Source: Novosphingobium sp. PhB57
Lineage (GTDB): Bacteria > Pseudomonadota > Alphaproteobacteria > Sphingomonadales > Sphingomonadaceae
Direction: 5' to 3'
NCBI RefSeq assembly: GCF_004342985.1
Contig: NZ_SMBO01000003.1
Span: forward strand, 549,552 to 613,551
Length of the DNA: 64,000 bases
Shown here: piece after piece, positions 17,688-26,740 of the stretch
Layout of the letters: each line of letters opens with the position of its first letter
Numbering within the stretch: the stretch's first letter is position 1
Position numbers and translations under genes: made by a program
Notes under the pieces: model-generated
What the model saw: the letters and a program-made list of their open reading frames with translations, nothing else
Database searches by the model: none
Told to the model about the DNA's origin: nothing

Positions 17688-18662
17688 ATGGAACAACTGC
17701 CAATCTCCTGCACGGTTCTCTCGGACAACGAGCGATCGGCCGACGCCGACCGGACCGCAGACACCACGAAGCAGTGGTTGTTCAACCTGGTGCCGCCGGC
17801 CTATCTCGTGGTGATCGCGGCGTTCTGGGCCTTCGCGCCCAAGGCGGTGATCGAAAACTCGTGGACGCTGATCGTCACCTCCTCCCTGATCACGCTCAGC
17901 GTGCTGGGGCTGGAATGGGTGAAGGAGCGCCACGCCGGCTGGCGCATGAACCGGCGCGAGTTCTTTACCGACCTGTTCTACGTGGTGCTGGGCGCGACTG
18001 CCATTTCCTGGGTTTCGACCCATCTGGCGGAAGATCCGCTGAAGGCGCTGAAGCAGTCGCTGGGCATCACCACCGAATGGGCCGCGCATTTGCCCTTCCT
18101 GGTGCAGGTTGCCCTGGTGATCGTGGTGATCGAGTTCGGGCAGTACTGGATGCACCGCCTGATGCACAATTTCACGCCTTTCTGGCTGACCCATGCACCG
18201 CATCACCATATCACCCAGCTCAACGCCGCGAAGGGCTACGTCGGCAACCCCATCGAACTGTTCCTGATCGGCCTGAGCGTGCTGGCCCTGTTCGACCTGT
18301 CGGCCGCCGCCGTGTTCTGCGGGCTGAACATCCTGGGCGCGGTCTCCACGTTCGCCCATGCCAATGTGCGCGCGGATCCGCCGAAGTTCTATTCGCTCTT
18401 CTTCACGACGATCCGGCACCACAGCCTGCATCACTCGACCGATTACGAGAGCACGCGCTGCAACTACGCCAATTCGCTGATCCTGCTGGACCGCCTGTTC
18501 GGCACTTACCGCGAGGGCGAGGCCAGCGTCGTCGGACAGGACGACCTCCGTCGCCTGTCGATCCGGGAACAGTTCGTTTTCCCCTTCCGCCCCCTGCTCG
18601 ACCGTGCCCAGGCGCGCCGAGCGGAAGCGAAGCGCGGCAATTCGGTGCGGGCGACCGGCTGA
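17688..18662 (+). CDS. Fatty acid hydroxylase / sterol desaturase family membrane oxygenase, copy 1
   Basis: An integral membrane di-iron oxygenase-like protein of 324 residues. Histidine boxes are HRLMH, HAPHHH and HHSLHH, the eight-His pattern of the FA_hydroxylase family, placed between hydrophobic helices. It would hydroxylate or desaturate a lipid-like substrate using O2. The ATG at 17688 was chosen for the G-rich run (GGGGGG) 6-7 bases upstream; earlier in-frame starts (TTG 17571, ATG 17622) overlap or approach the operator. A second, related gene lies at 23.9-24.8 kb in opposite orientation. Confidence 0.82.
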   Translation: MEQLPISCTVLSDNERSADADRTADTTKQWLFNLVPPAYLVVIAAFWAFAPKAVIENSWTLIVTSSLITLSVLGLEWVKERHAGWRMNRREFFTDLFYVVLGATAISWVSTHLAEDPLKALKQSLGITTEWAAHLPFLVQVALVIVVIEFGQYWMHRLMHNFTPFWLTHAPHHHITQLNAAKGYVGNPIELFLIGLSVLALFDLSAAAVFCGLNILGAVSTFAHANVRADPPKFYSLFFTTIRHHSLHHSTDYESTRCNYANSLILLDRLFGTYREGEASVVGQDDLRRLSIREQFVFPFRPLLDRAQARRAEAKRGNSVRATG

Positions 18663-18868
18663 TCCTCCGGGATCGAACCGGCCGCAGTGAAACGCCGCAC
18701 TGAAACGAAGACCCTCGACCCGCCGAAAGGCGATGTCGGGAACCAGAGACGCGCAGGCGCGACATCCACGAAGATGGCCGGCCCGTCATGCCAATAAAAG
18801 CGGTACCCGAGACCTTCGGCGCAGGCAGGCCGGAGCCCGGGGAACCTCAGCCAAGGACAGGGAAGCAC

Positions 18869-21289
18869 ATGACACATCGCGCGAAATTGAGGGCAGCGCT
18901 GCTGACCGCAACATTCTTCACGGGCGCCGCCGGTGCCACGCAGGCCATGGCACAGGACGCCCAGGACGCACCCGCCGCGGCCATCCAGGAAGGTGACGCC
19001 ATCGTCGTCACCGGAACGCGCCGCGCCACGACGATCATGGATACGCCGATCAACATCTCCGCAATCGGCGCCGAAGAACTCTCGCGCCAGCGGATCGACG
19101 ACGTGCGCGACCTGGCGGACTTCACCCCCGGCCTGACGATCTCGGATACCGGCCCGGGCTCGACCGGCTCCATCGTCCTGCGCGGCCTCAACGCCTCGGA
19201 TGTCGATTCCAACGGTGCCAACTACGACGATTCCCTCGGCATCTACCTGGGCGAAGTGCCGCTCTTCTACGATTTCAAGCTGCTCGACATCGCGCGCGTG
19301 GAAACCCTGCTCGGCCCGCAAGGCACGCTCTACGGCCTTGGCACGCTGGCCGGCGCCATTCGCTATATTCCCAACCGCCCGAACGTGGAGGAATTCGAAG
19401 GCGAGGTTCACGGCCGCCTCACCACGAAAAGCCACTCCGACAACTTCGGCTACCAGCTGGACGGGATGATCAACATTCCGCTGGTGCGCGACCATGTCGC
19501 CTTCCGTTCGGCCACCGGATACTACTACGATCCGGGCTTCATCGACTATCCGCTGCTGCTGCAGACGCCCGGCGTTTCCCTACCCCAGCCCGGCGGCACG
19601 GACGGTGTCACCCGTGAAGAGTTCGCCGCCAATCTGCGCCGCAGCAAGGACCTGAACTTCGAGCGGACCTTCACCACCCGCAACCAGTTGCTGATCCAGA
19701 CCACCGAAGACCTCAAGGCGATCTTCACTTACGCCTTCCAGCGCACCCGTACGGACGGCGCCCAGTCCAACAGCAACGGCGTGCTGGGCACCGGCAAGTA
19801 TCAGAACGCCGCCCGCTACGAGGAGCCGGTCAACCGCCGCGCCCACCTTGCCAGCATGGAAATCAACGCGAACATCGCCGATATCGTCGATCTCGTCTCC
19901 ACCACCGCCTATACCAACGTGCGCACCCGCAGCCAGACCGACAATACCGACCTGCTGCTGGATCTCGACTACGACTACGAACTGTTCCCCGCTTTCTCCA
20001 GCTGGAACGAAAGCGACGGCCGCCGCAAGCAGTTCAACCAGGAGATTCGACTGGTCTCGCGCCATGGCGGCCCGTTCAACTGGGTTCTGGGCGGCTTCTA
20101 CAACCAGCAGAAGTACCATAACGACTATGCTGAGCACACGCCTGGCCTGTCCGACTTCTACGGCGTCACCGGTAATCCCGACGATCTCGAATATGTCAGC
20201 TACACCAAGTCGAAGGTGACCGAAAAGGCGGTCTTCGGCGAAGGCACCTTCAAGATCACGCCGGAATGGCAGATCACCGGCGGCGCTCGCTACTTCAAGT
20301 ACAGTTCCGACGTGCAGGGCGCGCTGGTGCTGCCTCTGCTGGGCGACCCGCTCAGCCCCTACGATGTCGATCCCGCCGGCGGCAAGGCCAAGAAGGACGG
20401 CTGGGTGTGGAAGCTCAACACCTCGTACAACTTCACGCCTGACTTCATGGTCTACGGCACGTACAGCAAGGGCTATCGCATCGGCGGCCCGAACCGCGTG
20501 GCGCCATGCCCCGATCCGGTTCCGGCCAACCAGCAGAACGCCTGCGCCCTGCCGAACGAAGTCCAGTACGGACCCGACAAGACGCGCAATGCGGAAATCG
20601 GCGTGCGCATGCAACTGTTCGACCGTAAACTGTCCTTCAACTTCGATGTCTTCCACATCAAGTGGGACGGCATCCAGGTCGACTCCGCCACGTATTACGG
20701 CGTGACCGGAATCACCGTCAATGGCGGTTCGGCCAAGTCGCAGGGCTTCGAAACCTCGTTCCAGTTCAAGCCGGTACCGCAGCTGGCGATCCAGGGCAGC
20801 TATTCCTACACCGATGCGAAGCTGACCGAGGACGTGCCGGGGATCATCACCATCCGCACGACACCGAACGACTACGACGGGCGGCCGAAATTCACGCAGC
20901 TCGACGCGCTTTCGGGCGACCGGCTTCCCGGCTCGGCCAAGAACGCCGGCAGCCTGGGTGCGACTTACACCGTCCCGATGGGCGAAGGCAGCATCAGCGC
21001 CAACTGGACGGCGACCTACCGTGGCAACGTCGTCTCGCGCATCGGCTGGGACCGCGGCTACGGGGACAAGATCCCCAGCTACGTCCTGCACCGCGCGACC
21101 TTGTCCTACGAGACGGACAAGTACACCGTCAGCCTCTTCGCGAACAATATCTTCGACAAGTACGCAGTCGTCTCTGTGGGTCAGGACCGTTCGCGCATCG
21201 GCGTCAACGACGGTGTCGCCGTGCGCTACTATCGCCAGACCGTGGTCAACCCGCGCACGGTCGGCGTGGAAGCACGGATCAAGTACTGA
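18869..21289 (+). CDS. TonB-dependent outer-membrane receptor
   Basis: An 806-residue receptor: signal peptide (ending AMA), a TonB-box-like DAIVVTGTRR segment, plug domain (TPINISAIGAEEL...GSIVLRGL) and a beta-barrel ending in an aromatic C-terminus (KY). The ATG at 18869 has AGGGAAG upstream; an earlier in-frame ATG at 18788 would place 27 residues before the signal peptide. It should import a large or scarce ligand energised by TonB/ExbBD (not in this window). Its place among the hydroxylase, MBL and sulfotransferase genes suggests a lipophilic or modified substrate, by inference only. Confidence 0.9.
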   Translation: MTHRAKLRAALLTATFFTGAAGATQAMAQDAQDAPAAAIQEGDAIVVTGTRRATTIMDTPINISAIGAEELSRQRIDDVRDLADFTPGLTISDTGPGSTGSIVLRGLNASDVDSNGANYDDSLGIYLGEVPLFYDFKLLDIARVETLLGPQGTLYGLGTLAGAIRYIPNRPNVEEFEGEVHGRLTTKSHSDNFGYQLDGMINIPLVRDHVAFRSATGYYYDPGFIDYPLLLQTPGVSLPQPGGTDGVTREEFAANLRRSKDLNFERTFTTRNQLLIQTTEDLKAIFTYAFQRTRTDGAQSNSNGVLGTGKYQNAARYEEPVNRRAHLASMEINANIADIVDLVSTTAYTNVRTRSQTDNTDLLLDLDYDYELFPAFSSWNESDGRRKQFNQEIRLVSRHGGPFNWVLGGFYNQQKYHNDYAEHTPGLSDFYGVTGNPDDLEYVSYTKSKVTEKAVFGEGTFKITPEWQITGGARYFKYSSDVQGALVLPLLGDPLSPYDVDPAGGKAKKDGWVWKLNTSYNFTPDFMVYGTYSKGYRIGGPNRVAPCPDPVPANQQNACALPNEVQYGPDKTRNAEIGVRMQLFDRKLSFNFDVFHIKWDGIQVDSATYYGVTGITVNGGSAKSQGFETSFQFKPVPQLAIQGSYSYTDAKLTEDVPGIITIRTTPNDYDGRPKFTQLDALSGDRLPGSAKNAGSLGATYTVPMGEGSISANWTATYRGNVVSRIGWDRGYGDKIPSYVLHRATLSYETDKYTVSLFANNIFDKYAVVSVGQDRSRIGVNDGVAVRYYRQTVVNPRTVGVEARIKY

Positions 21290-21302
21290 GAAACGTCGGA
21301 TA

Positions 21303-21344
21303 GCAGGGGGAATGGGGTACCGCGCGGTGCCCCATTCCCCCTGC
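21303..21344. terminator. Long hairpin between convergent genes
   Basis: Fifteen perfect base pairs (GCAGGGGGAATGGGG with its complement), then a G-T pair and three more pairs closing on a GCGC loop. It begins 14 bases after the TonB receptor stop. There is no T run on either side, but the stem length and position suggest transcript end formation or mRNA protection for the convergent pair. Confidence 0.55.
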
Positions 21345-21358
21345 GCCGATCATCGCAG

Positions 21359-21386
21359 GCGCCGCCGCCTTCCGAGGCGGCGGCGC
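21359..21386 (+). terminator. Second hairpin between convergent genes
   Basis: GCGCCGCCGCCT (21359-21370) pairs perfectly with 21375-21386 around a TCCG loop. It is followed on the plus strand by TTGTCCTTTT, so it resembles a rho-independent terminator for the TonB receptor transcript. Confidence 0.55.
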
Positions 21387-21403
21387 TTGTCCTTTTCGGG
21401 AGG

Positions 21404-23005
21404 CTAGACCTCGATGCCCTGGGTGCGCAGCCAGTCGCGCGCGGGGGCCAGCGCCGCCTCGTAGGCGCGCCACTTGCCCATCCCGTCCCGGTTCATCGGC
21501 CGGCGGACCTGCGCCGCGCTGGGGGTGGCGACGGCCGAGCGGTTCTCGTGAAAGGACAGGCACGCCGCGTCCCAATCCAGGCCGCAATGCTCCAGCAGCC
21601 TGCGCGTTTCCCCTTCCTGGTCCGTGACCAGCGCTTCGTAGGACAGTTGCAGCACGCGGCCGGGCCAGATTTCCTCCCACAGCGCAAGCAGCCGGTCGAA
21701 CCGCGCATAGTAGCGCGCCGTATCCATGAGATCGTAGGAATAGGCGTAGTAGGCCGACTGGCTGGCGAAGAGGTTCTTGAAGTTGCTCCACACCGTGTCC
21801 AGCGGATGACGGCGCAGGCAGACCACTCTCGCTTCCGGCAGGGCTCGCAGGATATGGCCGATGTAGAGGAAATTCGCGGGCAGCTTGTCCGTGAAGCGCG
21901 GCTTCTCACCGGTGCGGTGAACTTTGGCGCGCGCCAGATAGGCCGCGCCAAGCGCTGCGGGTTCGATCCGGCCGCTGGCCGCGACGGTCTCGGGGTCGAT
22001 GACCTGCCGCGAAGGCGCGCCGGGCAGATGTGGCAGCGCCAGTTGCTTGACCGCCAGCGGCATGGCCTGAAGTTCGCCCGCAGCCTCCACGGCCGGATGA
22101 GAAGACAGGATGCGATCCACCAGCGTCGTGCCGGTGCGCGGCATGCCCACCACGAATATCGGCGCTTCGCTGCCATCCCCCGCGCCGCGCGCCAGTTCGG
22201 CGGGCTTTCCCCCGAACTGAGCCTCGATCGCGTCGAAGATGGCTGCGTCCTGCGCGAAGTCGTAGCGGAGCGCGCGTTTCTGCGCGGCATTGGCCGCAGA
22301 CAAGTGCGCCAGCGAGGCGGCACTCTCGCCGAGGTCCTCCAGTTCGCGGGACAGCGCGTAACGGATGCGCAGCGCATCTTCCGGCCGCGGGACCGAGGCC
22401 AGCGCCGCCTCCAGCCGCGGGACATGGTGGCTCTGCACCGACTGCCGCGACAGGATCGCCAGGGCATAATGCGCGCGGCCATGCCCCGGATCGCGCGCCA
22501 GGATCGCCTCGTAGTGGTCCCGCGCCGCTTCGACCTTGCCGGTAAAGCCGCAGGCAGCAGCCAGGTTGTAACGGTAGTCGAGGTTTTCGGGCTCGCCATC
22601 CACCGCCGCGCTGAAAGGCGCCAGCGATCCCGCATGGTCGCCAAGCCGCGCCAGGACGCAGCCGATGGTATCGAAGGTGAGCGGATCGCCCGGCCCCGCC
22701 GCCATGGCGCCACGCGCTGCCGCGCCCGCCTCTCCCTCGCGCCGGACGAGAACGAGCAATCTGGCGAGCTGCGCCAGATGCTCTGCCTGCCCGCCCCGCG
22801 CGGCAGCGGCCTCGATCAGGGGAATGGCCTTGGCCACATGGCCGGCTTCCGCCGCCGCCAAGCCCAGCAGGAAGTAACCCTCGGCCCGAAGCGGATCGGC
22901 CGCGACCAGTTGCTGCGCCGCTGCGGCAGCCTGCGACAGATCGCCCTGCGCGAGCGCGGCACGCGCCTGTCGCTCAAGCATCGCGGGCGAAACGGCCGTC
23001 AGCAA
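21404..23005 (-). CDS. TPR-containing sulfotransferase
   Basis: A 533-residue protein. The N-terminal half (about 1-240) is made of tetratricopeptide repeats. The C-terminal half is a sulfotransferase with the PAPS phosphosulfate loop GMPRTGTTLVDRIL near residue 285 and a second PAPS segment VVCLRRHPLDTVWSNFK near 395. It would transfer sulfate from PAPS to an unknown acceptor. Such genes frequently neighbour TonB receptors in sphingomonads. The start is uncertain: a TTG at 23005 gives the full length, and the ATG at 22981 is eight residues inside; neither has a good ribosome binding site. Confidence 0.83.
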   Translation of the reverse strand: MLTAVSPAMLERQARAALAQGDLSQAAAAAQQLVAADPLRAEGYFLLGLAAAEAGHVAKAIPLIEAAAARGGQAEHLAQLARLLVLVRREGEAGAAARGAMAAGPGDPLTFDTIGCVLARLGDHAGSLAPFSAAVDGEPENLDYRYNLAAACGFTGKVEAARDHYEAILARDPGHGRAHYALAILSRQSVQSHHVPRLEAALASVPRPEDALRIRYALSRELEDLGESAASLAHLSAANAAQKRALRYDFAQDAAIFDAIEAQFGGKPAELARGAGDGSEAPIFVVGMPRTGTTLVDRILSSHPAVEAAGELQAMPLAVKQLALPHLPGAPSRQVIDPETVAASGRIEPAALGAAYLARAKVHRTGEKPRFTDKLPANFLYIGHILRALPEARVVCLRRHPLDTVWSNFKNLFASQSAYYAYSYDLMDTARYYARFDRLLALWEEIWPGRVLQLSYEALVTDQEGETRRLLEHCGLDWDAACLSFHENRSAVATPSAAQVRRPMNRDGMGKWRAYEAALAPARDWLRTQGIEV

Positions 23006-23123
23006 GACAGGAAATCACCCATCGCTATCGTCATGCTTTGCAGAACCATGAGGGAGAGAAACCATATGCGCCCGCACAAGTCCATCTCATCCGGCGCGGC
23101 CGATGCCCGGGCCTTGCGACCGG

Positions 23124-23729
23124 CTACGATCCCAGCAACTTCTTTTTGAACAGGGATCGGACGAGCCTGTCCTCCAGAATGCGCCCCACGACATATAGCG
23201 ACGCGAAGATGCCGGCGAAGACATAACCGGGCGTGGGCGAGTGCTTCTTGTCCTTTTCCTTGGGCTTCTTCGGATCCTTCTTTTCGGGAGCGGGGGCGCC
23301 CAGCGCCTTGTCGATGAAGTTCATCGGCAGCGCCGCGTCATCCCTGGCCGATTTCGCGCTCTTGCTTTCGGTCTCCGCGGCGGGCTTTTCGAACTTGCCC
23401 AGAACGACGGTCAGCTGGGCAAACGCCAGGAAAAGCAGAGGCGCCAGAAAGCAGAACAGCAGGGCACGGCTGGTCAGGTGGTAATGGAGCACCGATCCGG
23501 CCAGCCCCTTCTCGATCCGCAGCACGCCGCCGTCGAACACGGACATCTTGTCCTGGGCGGCCTGGTCCTTCTTCTGGAAGACCAGCCGGTCGCTGTTGCG
23601 CTCGTGGCTGGTGCCGGTCTGGCGGAAAAGCGGACGAAGCCTGTCAAAGGCATCGTCGCCGGACTGGTCGGGCGCGAGAGCCAGGCTTCCCCGGACATGC
23701 CAGATCCAGTCGATGAAACGCAGGTTCAT
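23124..23729 (-). CDS. Hypothetical membrane protein with lysine-rich segment
   Basis: A 201-residue protein starting at the ATG at 23729 (AAGGAG upstream). Features in order: a soluble N-terminal part (MNLRFIDWIWHVRG...), one strong transmembrane helix (LLFCFLAPLLFLAFAQLTVVL, about 87-107), a charged Lys/Pro/Glu region (EKKDPKKPKEKDKK) and a second hydrophobic segment (YVFAGIFASLYVVG) near the C-terminus, which ends in basic residues. I recognise no family. It follows the second hydroxylase gene on the same strand after 133 bases, so it may be an accessory membrane component. Confidence 0.65.
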   Translation of the reverse strand: MNLRFIDWIWHVRGSLALAPDQSGDDAFDRLRPLFRQTGTSHERNSDRLVFQKKDQAAQDKMSVFDGGVLRIEKGLAGSVLHYHLTSRALLFCFLAPLLFLAFAQLTVVLGKFEKPAAETESKSAKSARDDAALPMNFIDKALGAPAPEKKDPKKPKEKDKKHSPTPGYVFAGIFASLYVVGRILEDRLVRSLFKKKLLGS

Positions 23730-23862
23730 GTGATCTCCTTGTGGAGAGCCCCGCCCTGCCGCTTCGCGCGGCAGGGCTGAAGCCGGGCCGCGAACGACCG
23801 CTTCGGGCAAGGCATGGCGGAGCGAAGAGGCCGACGGTACAGGCAGGCGCTCACTCGGGCGC

Positions 23863-24843
23863 TCACTCGGCCGGTACCGCCTCGGGACGGGCGACGCGCT
23901 CCTTCAGCGTTTTCCAGCCCTCGGTGAAGGGATAGGTCATCTGCTCGCGGATCGACATGCGGCGGCCGCCTTCCATGCCGAGCAACTCCGCCTCGCCATC
24001 GACGCAAGTGCCGAAGATGCGGTCGATGAAGATGAAGGTATTGGAATAATTGCTGCGGCTGGCCTCGAAGTCCTGCGAATGGTGCAGGCTGTGATGCTCG
24101 GTGGTGTTGAACAGGAAGCGCCACCAGCGCGGGCTGTTGAAGCGCACGTTGATATGCTGGTACGTCCCGATCGCCATGCCGAAAGCCCCGGCCAGCAGCG
24201 CGGCGCGCGGCAGGAAATCGAAGAAACCGCCGATACCCAGGCCGATCAGGAACAGCTCGGTCGGGTTGCCCACGGCGCCCTTGTTGATGTTCAGCTGGGT
24301 TATATAGTGGTGCACCGAGTGCGACAGCCACAAGGGGTACCAGTTGTGCATCCCGCGATGCATCCAGTATTGCCCGAAGTCGAAGATGAAGGCGATCAGG
24401 AAAGCCTGCAGCAGCAGCGGCATGCCGAGGAACCAGGTGAACTTGTCCGAGTGGAAGAAGTGCTGGATGCCCTCGATCATCGCGCCATCGCCGATGTAGC
24501 CATCGACCATGCGGAGCGCGGTATAGCCTAATCCGACGTAGAAAAGGTCGGTCACCAGTTCCTTCCAGGTGAGGTTCCAGCTTTCGTGGCGGGGGAATTT
24601 CCATTCCATCGCCAGCAGCAGCACCTTGAAGCCGATGCCGATGCCGATCGCGGTCGATGCCTTGGCGATGGAATTGGGAGCATAGTACCAGAACAGGATC
24701 AGCGCGAAGAGCACTGTGGGCTGGAACCAGGTGAAAACGAACTGCTTGACCGGACCGCCCTCGACCCGGGGAATGTTTTCCCAGCCCACCGTGACCGGTG
24801 CCTGAGTGCCTATCAGCCTTTTACCTACGCGAACTCCGTCCAT
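23863..24843 (-). CDS. Fatty acid hydroxylase / sterol desaturase family membrane oxygenase, copy 2
   Basis: A 326-residue integral membrane di-iron oxygenase-like protein with histidine boxes HRGMH, HSVHHY and HHSLHH in the FA_hydroxylase order. The cores of both copies match strongly (TDLFYV.LG, FGQYWMHR.MHN, ITQLN..KG.VGNP.ELFLIGL). The ATG at 24843 follows AGGGCAGG. The operator-like repeat lies 37 bases upstream. Duplicate oxygenases under one predicted regulator suggest two sequential oxidations or a heteromer; neither can be decided from sequence. Confidence 0.84.
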   Translation of the reverse strand: MDGVRVGKRLIGTQAPVTVGWENIPRVEGGPVKQFVFTWFQPTVLFALILFWYYAPNSIAKASTAIGIGIGFKVLLLAMEWKFPRHESWNLTWKELVTDLFYVGLGYTALRMVDGYIGDGAMIEGIQHFFHSDKFTWFLGMPLLLQAFLIAFIFDFGQYWMHRGMHNWYPLWLSHSVHHYITQLNINKGAVGNPTELFLIGLGIGGFFDFLPRAALLAGAFGMAIGTYQHINVRFNSPRWWRFLFNTTEHHSLHHSQDFEASRSNYSNTFIFIDRIFGTCVDGEAELLGMEGGRRMSIREQMTYPFTEGWKTLKERVARPEAVPAE

Positions 24844-24879
24844 GCGCCTGCCCTCGTATTATTCTTCCACCCGTCTTAG

Positions 24880-24905
24880 TAATACTAATTGAAATCATAG
24901 TAATA
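24880..24905. promoter_or_regulatory. Predicted NikR-like operator, one mismatch
   Basis: TAATAC (24880-24885), 14 bases, GTAATA (24900-24905): identical in arms and spacing to the site before hydroxylase copy 1. The same bases can also be read as a direct repeat of GTAATAC with a 21-base period. Confidence 0.55.
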
Positions 24906-25103
24906 CGGAGTCGTGCTCGCGTCTACAGCATATCGTCGCTAATCGTGCCGGGACCTGCGGGTTTTGGATCGACTGCCACATTCCTGCAGGAAAGCCATGC
25001 TCTGCGCGCCGCGCCTTGGCAGCCTCCCCGCTCCCAATGCAGACGCTGGCGCGATTCGCCGAGAAGGCTTGATTTCCCTGCCCCTGGAGTGGCACATAAG
25101 GGC

Positions 25104-25505
25104 ATGCTTCCAGAAACCCGCGCGATGATCGCCGCAGCAGCTTACGCCTTTGTCGCCGGCAAGAAAGTCGCCGGAGTGTTCGATCATTCGGCCAAGCGCG
25201 ATCTGCAGATCGCCGCAGAGAGCCGGGGCACCCAGTTGCAGGGCTTCGATGGCGACCGCGCGGTGAAGTTCGGCGGCACCCTTCCCGAGATCTATGACAC
25301 CGGCGCAGAAGCCTTCGTTTCCATGGAGATCGACGGTGCCAAGGTCCGCGGCCACGACCGCGGCGCCGACCACGCCTATTCCGCCCAGGTCACCGACCAT
25401 TTCGTCCAGCTGTACGATTACGGCGAAAGCGCATGGTTCACTTTCGACATTCGGGGCGCCGAACCGGGCTACGGCTATCATCGCGGTGCCGAGGCCAGCA
25501 GCTGA
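25104..25505 (+). CDS. Hypothetical protein
   Basis: A 133-residue cytoplasmic-looking protein with no signal peptide or membrane segment. It is rich in short beta-type segments (VAGVFDHSAKRDLQIAAE, VQLYDYGESAWFTFDI). The ATG at 25104 has AGGG very close (two bases); an alternative ATG lies at 25125. A terminator hairpin with five T follows the stop. I do not recognise a characterised family. It is a single-gene unit between the hydroxylase gene and rsgA. Confidence 0.6.
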   Translation: MLPETRAMIAAAAYAFVAGKKVAGVFDHSAKRDLQIAAESRGTQLQGFDGDRAVKFGGTLPEIYDTGAEAFVSMEIDGAKVRGHDRGADHAYSAQVTDHFVQLYDYGESAWFTFDIRGAEPGYGYHRGAEASS

Positions 25506-25539
25506 TAGCGCCGCGTTCGGGGCGGCTGCCACGCCCCTT

Positions 25540-25560
25540 GCCGCCGGACTGCGGCTTTTT
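25540..25560 (+). terminator. Rho-independent terminator
   Basis: GCCGC (25540-25544) pairs with GCGGC (25551-25555), followed directly by five T. It ends the transcript of the preceding hypothetical gene. Confidence 0.6.
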
Positions 25561-25724
25561 GCGAACTGGGCATATCCAACGGCCCCGTTGATGTGTATGC
25601 GCCGTGATGATCCGGCGCCGATCGATGGGACCTCGCCGCGTCACGCCGCCGCGCGGCTGCCGCCCGGCGTTTCAGCACCGCCCGCAGCTTTGCGGACATC
25701 GACAGGAAAGCCCCTTCGCTGCTC

Positions 25725-26735
25725 ATGGATGCGCCCCTCCCTTCGCTGGCAGACCTCGGCTGGAGGCCGTTCTTCAGCAACCAGCTCTCCGATGACGAAC
25801 GGCGCGATACCTTGCCGGTACGGATCATGGCCGTCTATCGCGGCCTCGTCACCGTCGTCGGCGCCGAGTTCGAGGGGCTGATATCGTCGCGCCTGCCTGC
25901 TTCCCGGGGACCGGAGGACCGCCCTGCCGTGGGCGACTGGATGCTCGTCGGGCGGGAAAAGCACGAAGCGCAGCGCCTGCTGGACCGTGAAAACCTGTTC
26001 AAGCGCCCCGCGCCCGGCAACGACCGCCGGGTCCAGCTGATTGCCGCCAATGTCGATACGCTGTTCATCGTCACTTCGTGCAACCAGGATTTCAGCGTGC
26101 CGCGGCTGGAGCGCTATCTGGTGCTGGCCCGCGAGGTGGGCGTCACGCCCGTGCTCGTGCTCACCAAGATCGACCTGACGGATCGGCTCGACCATTTCCG
26201 CAAGGCCGCGCTGGGGCTTCAGGCCGACCTCGAGATTGAAACCGTCAACGCCCGCGACCCTGAGAGCGTTGCCCATCTCTCTCTTCGCTGCGGCCCCGGG
26301 CAGACGGTGGCGCTGATGGGCTCTTCCGGCGTCGGCAAGTCCACCCTGGTCAACAGCCTGCGCGGGTCCGACAGCATCGCCACCCAGGCCGTGCGCGAGC
26401 ATGACGGCAAGGGCCGCCACACCACGACCGTGCGCGAAATGCACCGGCTGACGGGCGGCGGCTGGCTACTCGACACCCCGGGCATGCGCGAATTCAAGCT
26501 GGCCGAGGCCGCCACCGGCCTTGCCGAAGTGTTCGACGACATCACGATTCTCGCCAGCGAATGCCGCTTTTCCAATTGCGGGCATCACAAGGAGCCGGGC
26601 TGCGCGATACAGGCAGCGCTCGCCGCAGGCACGCTGGAGCCCGAGCGGTTGGAACGCTGGCGCAAGCTCTCCGCCGAAGACATCAACAACACCGCTGGCG
26701 TGCCCGAACGGCGTGGCCGCAGCGACAGGAGATAA
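25725..26735 (+). CDS. rsgA: Ribosome small-subunit-dependent GTPase A
   Basis: A circularly permuted GTPase that assists 30S subunit maturation. It has 336 residues: OB fold in the first ~100; then G4 (LTKIDL), G1 (MGSSGVGKST, near 199), G3 (DTPG) in the permuted order; then the zinc-binding module with CRFSNCGHHKEPGC near 280. Length and motif order are normal. A small gene follows after five bases, probably in the same transcript. Confidence 0.95.
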   Translation: MDAPLPSLADLGWRPFFSNQLSDDERRDTLPVRIMAVYRGLVTVVGAEFEGLISSRLPASRGPEDRPAVGDWMLVGREKHEAQRLLDRENLFKRPAPGNDRRVQLIAANVDTLFIVTSCNQDFSVPRLERYLVLAREVGVTPVLVLTKIDLTDRLDHFRKAALGLQADLEIETVNARDPESVAHLSLRCGPGQTVALMGSSGVGKSTLVNSLRGSDSIATQAVREHDGKGRHTTTVREMHRLTGGGWLLDTPGMREFKLAEAATGLAEVFDDITILASECRFSNCGHHKEPGCAIQAALAAGTLEPERLERWRKLSAEDINNTAGVPERRGRSDRR

Positions 26736-26740
26736 ACACC

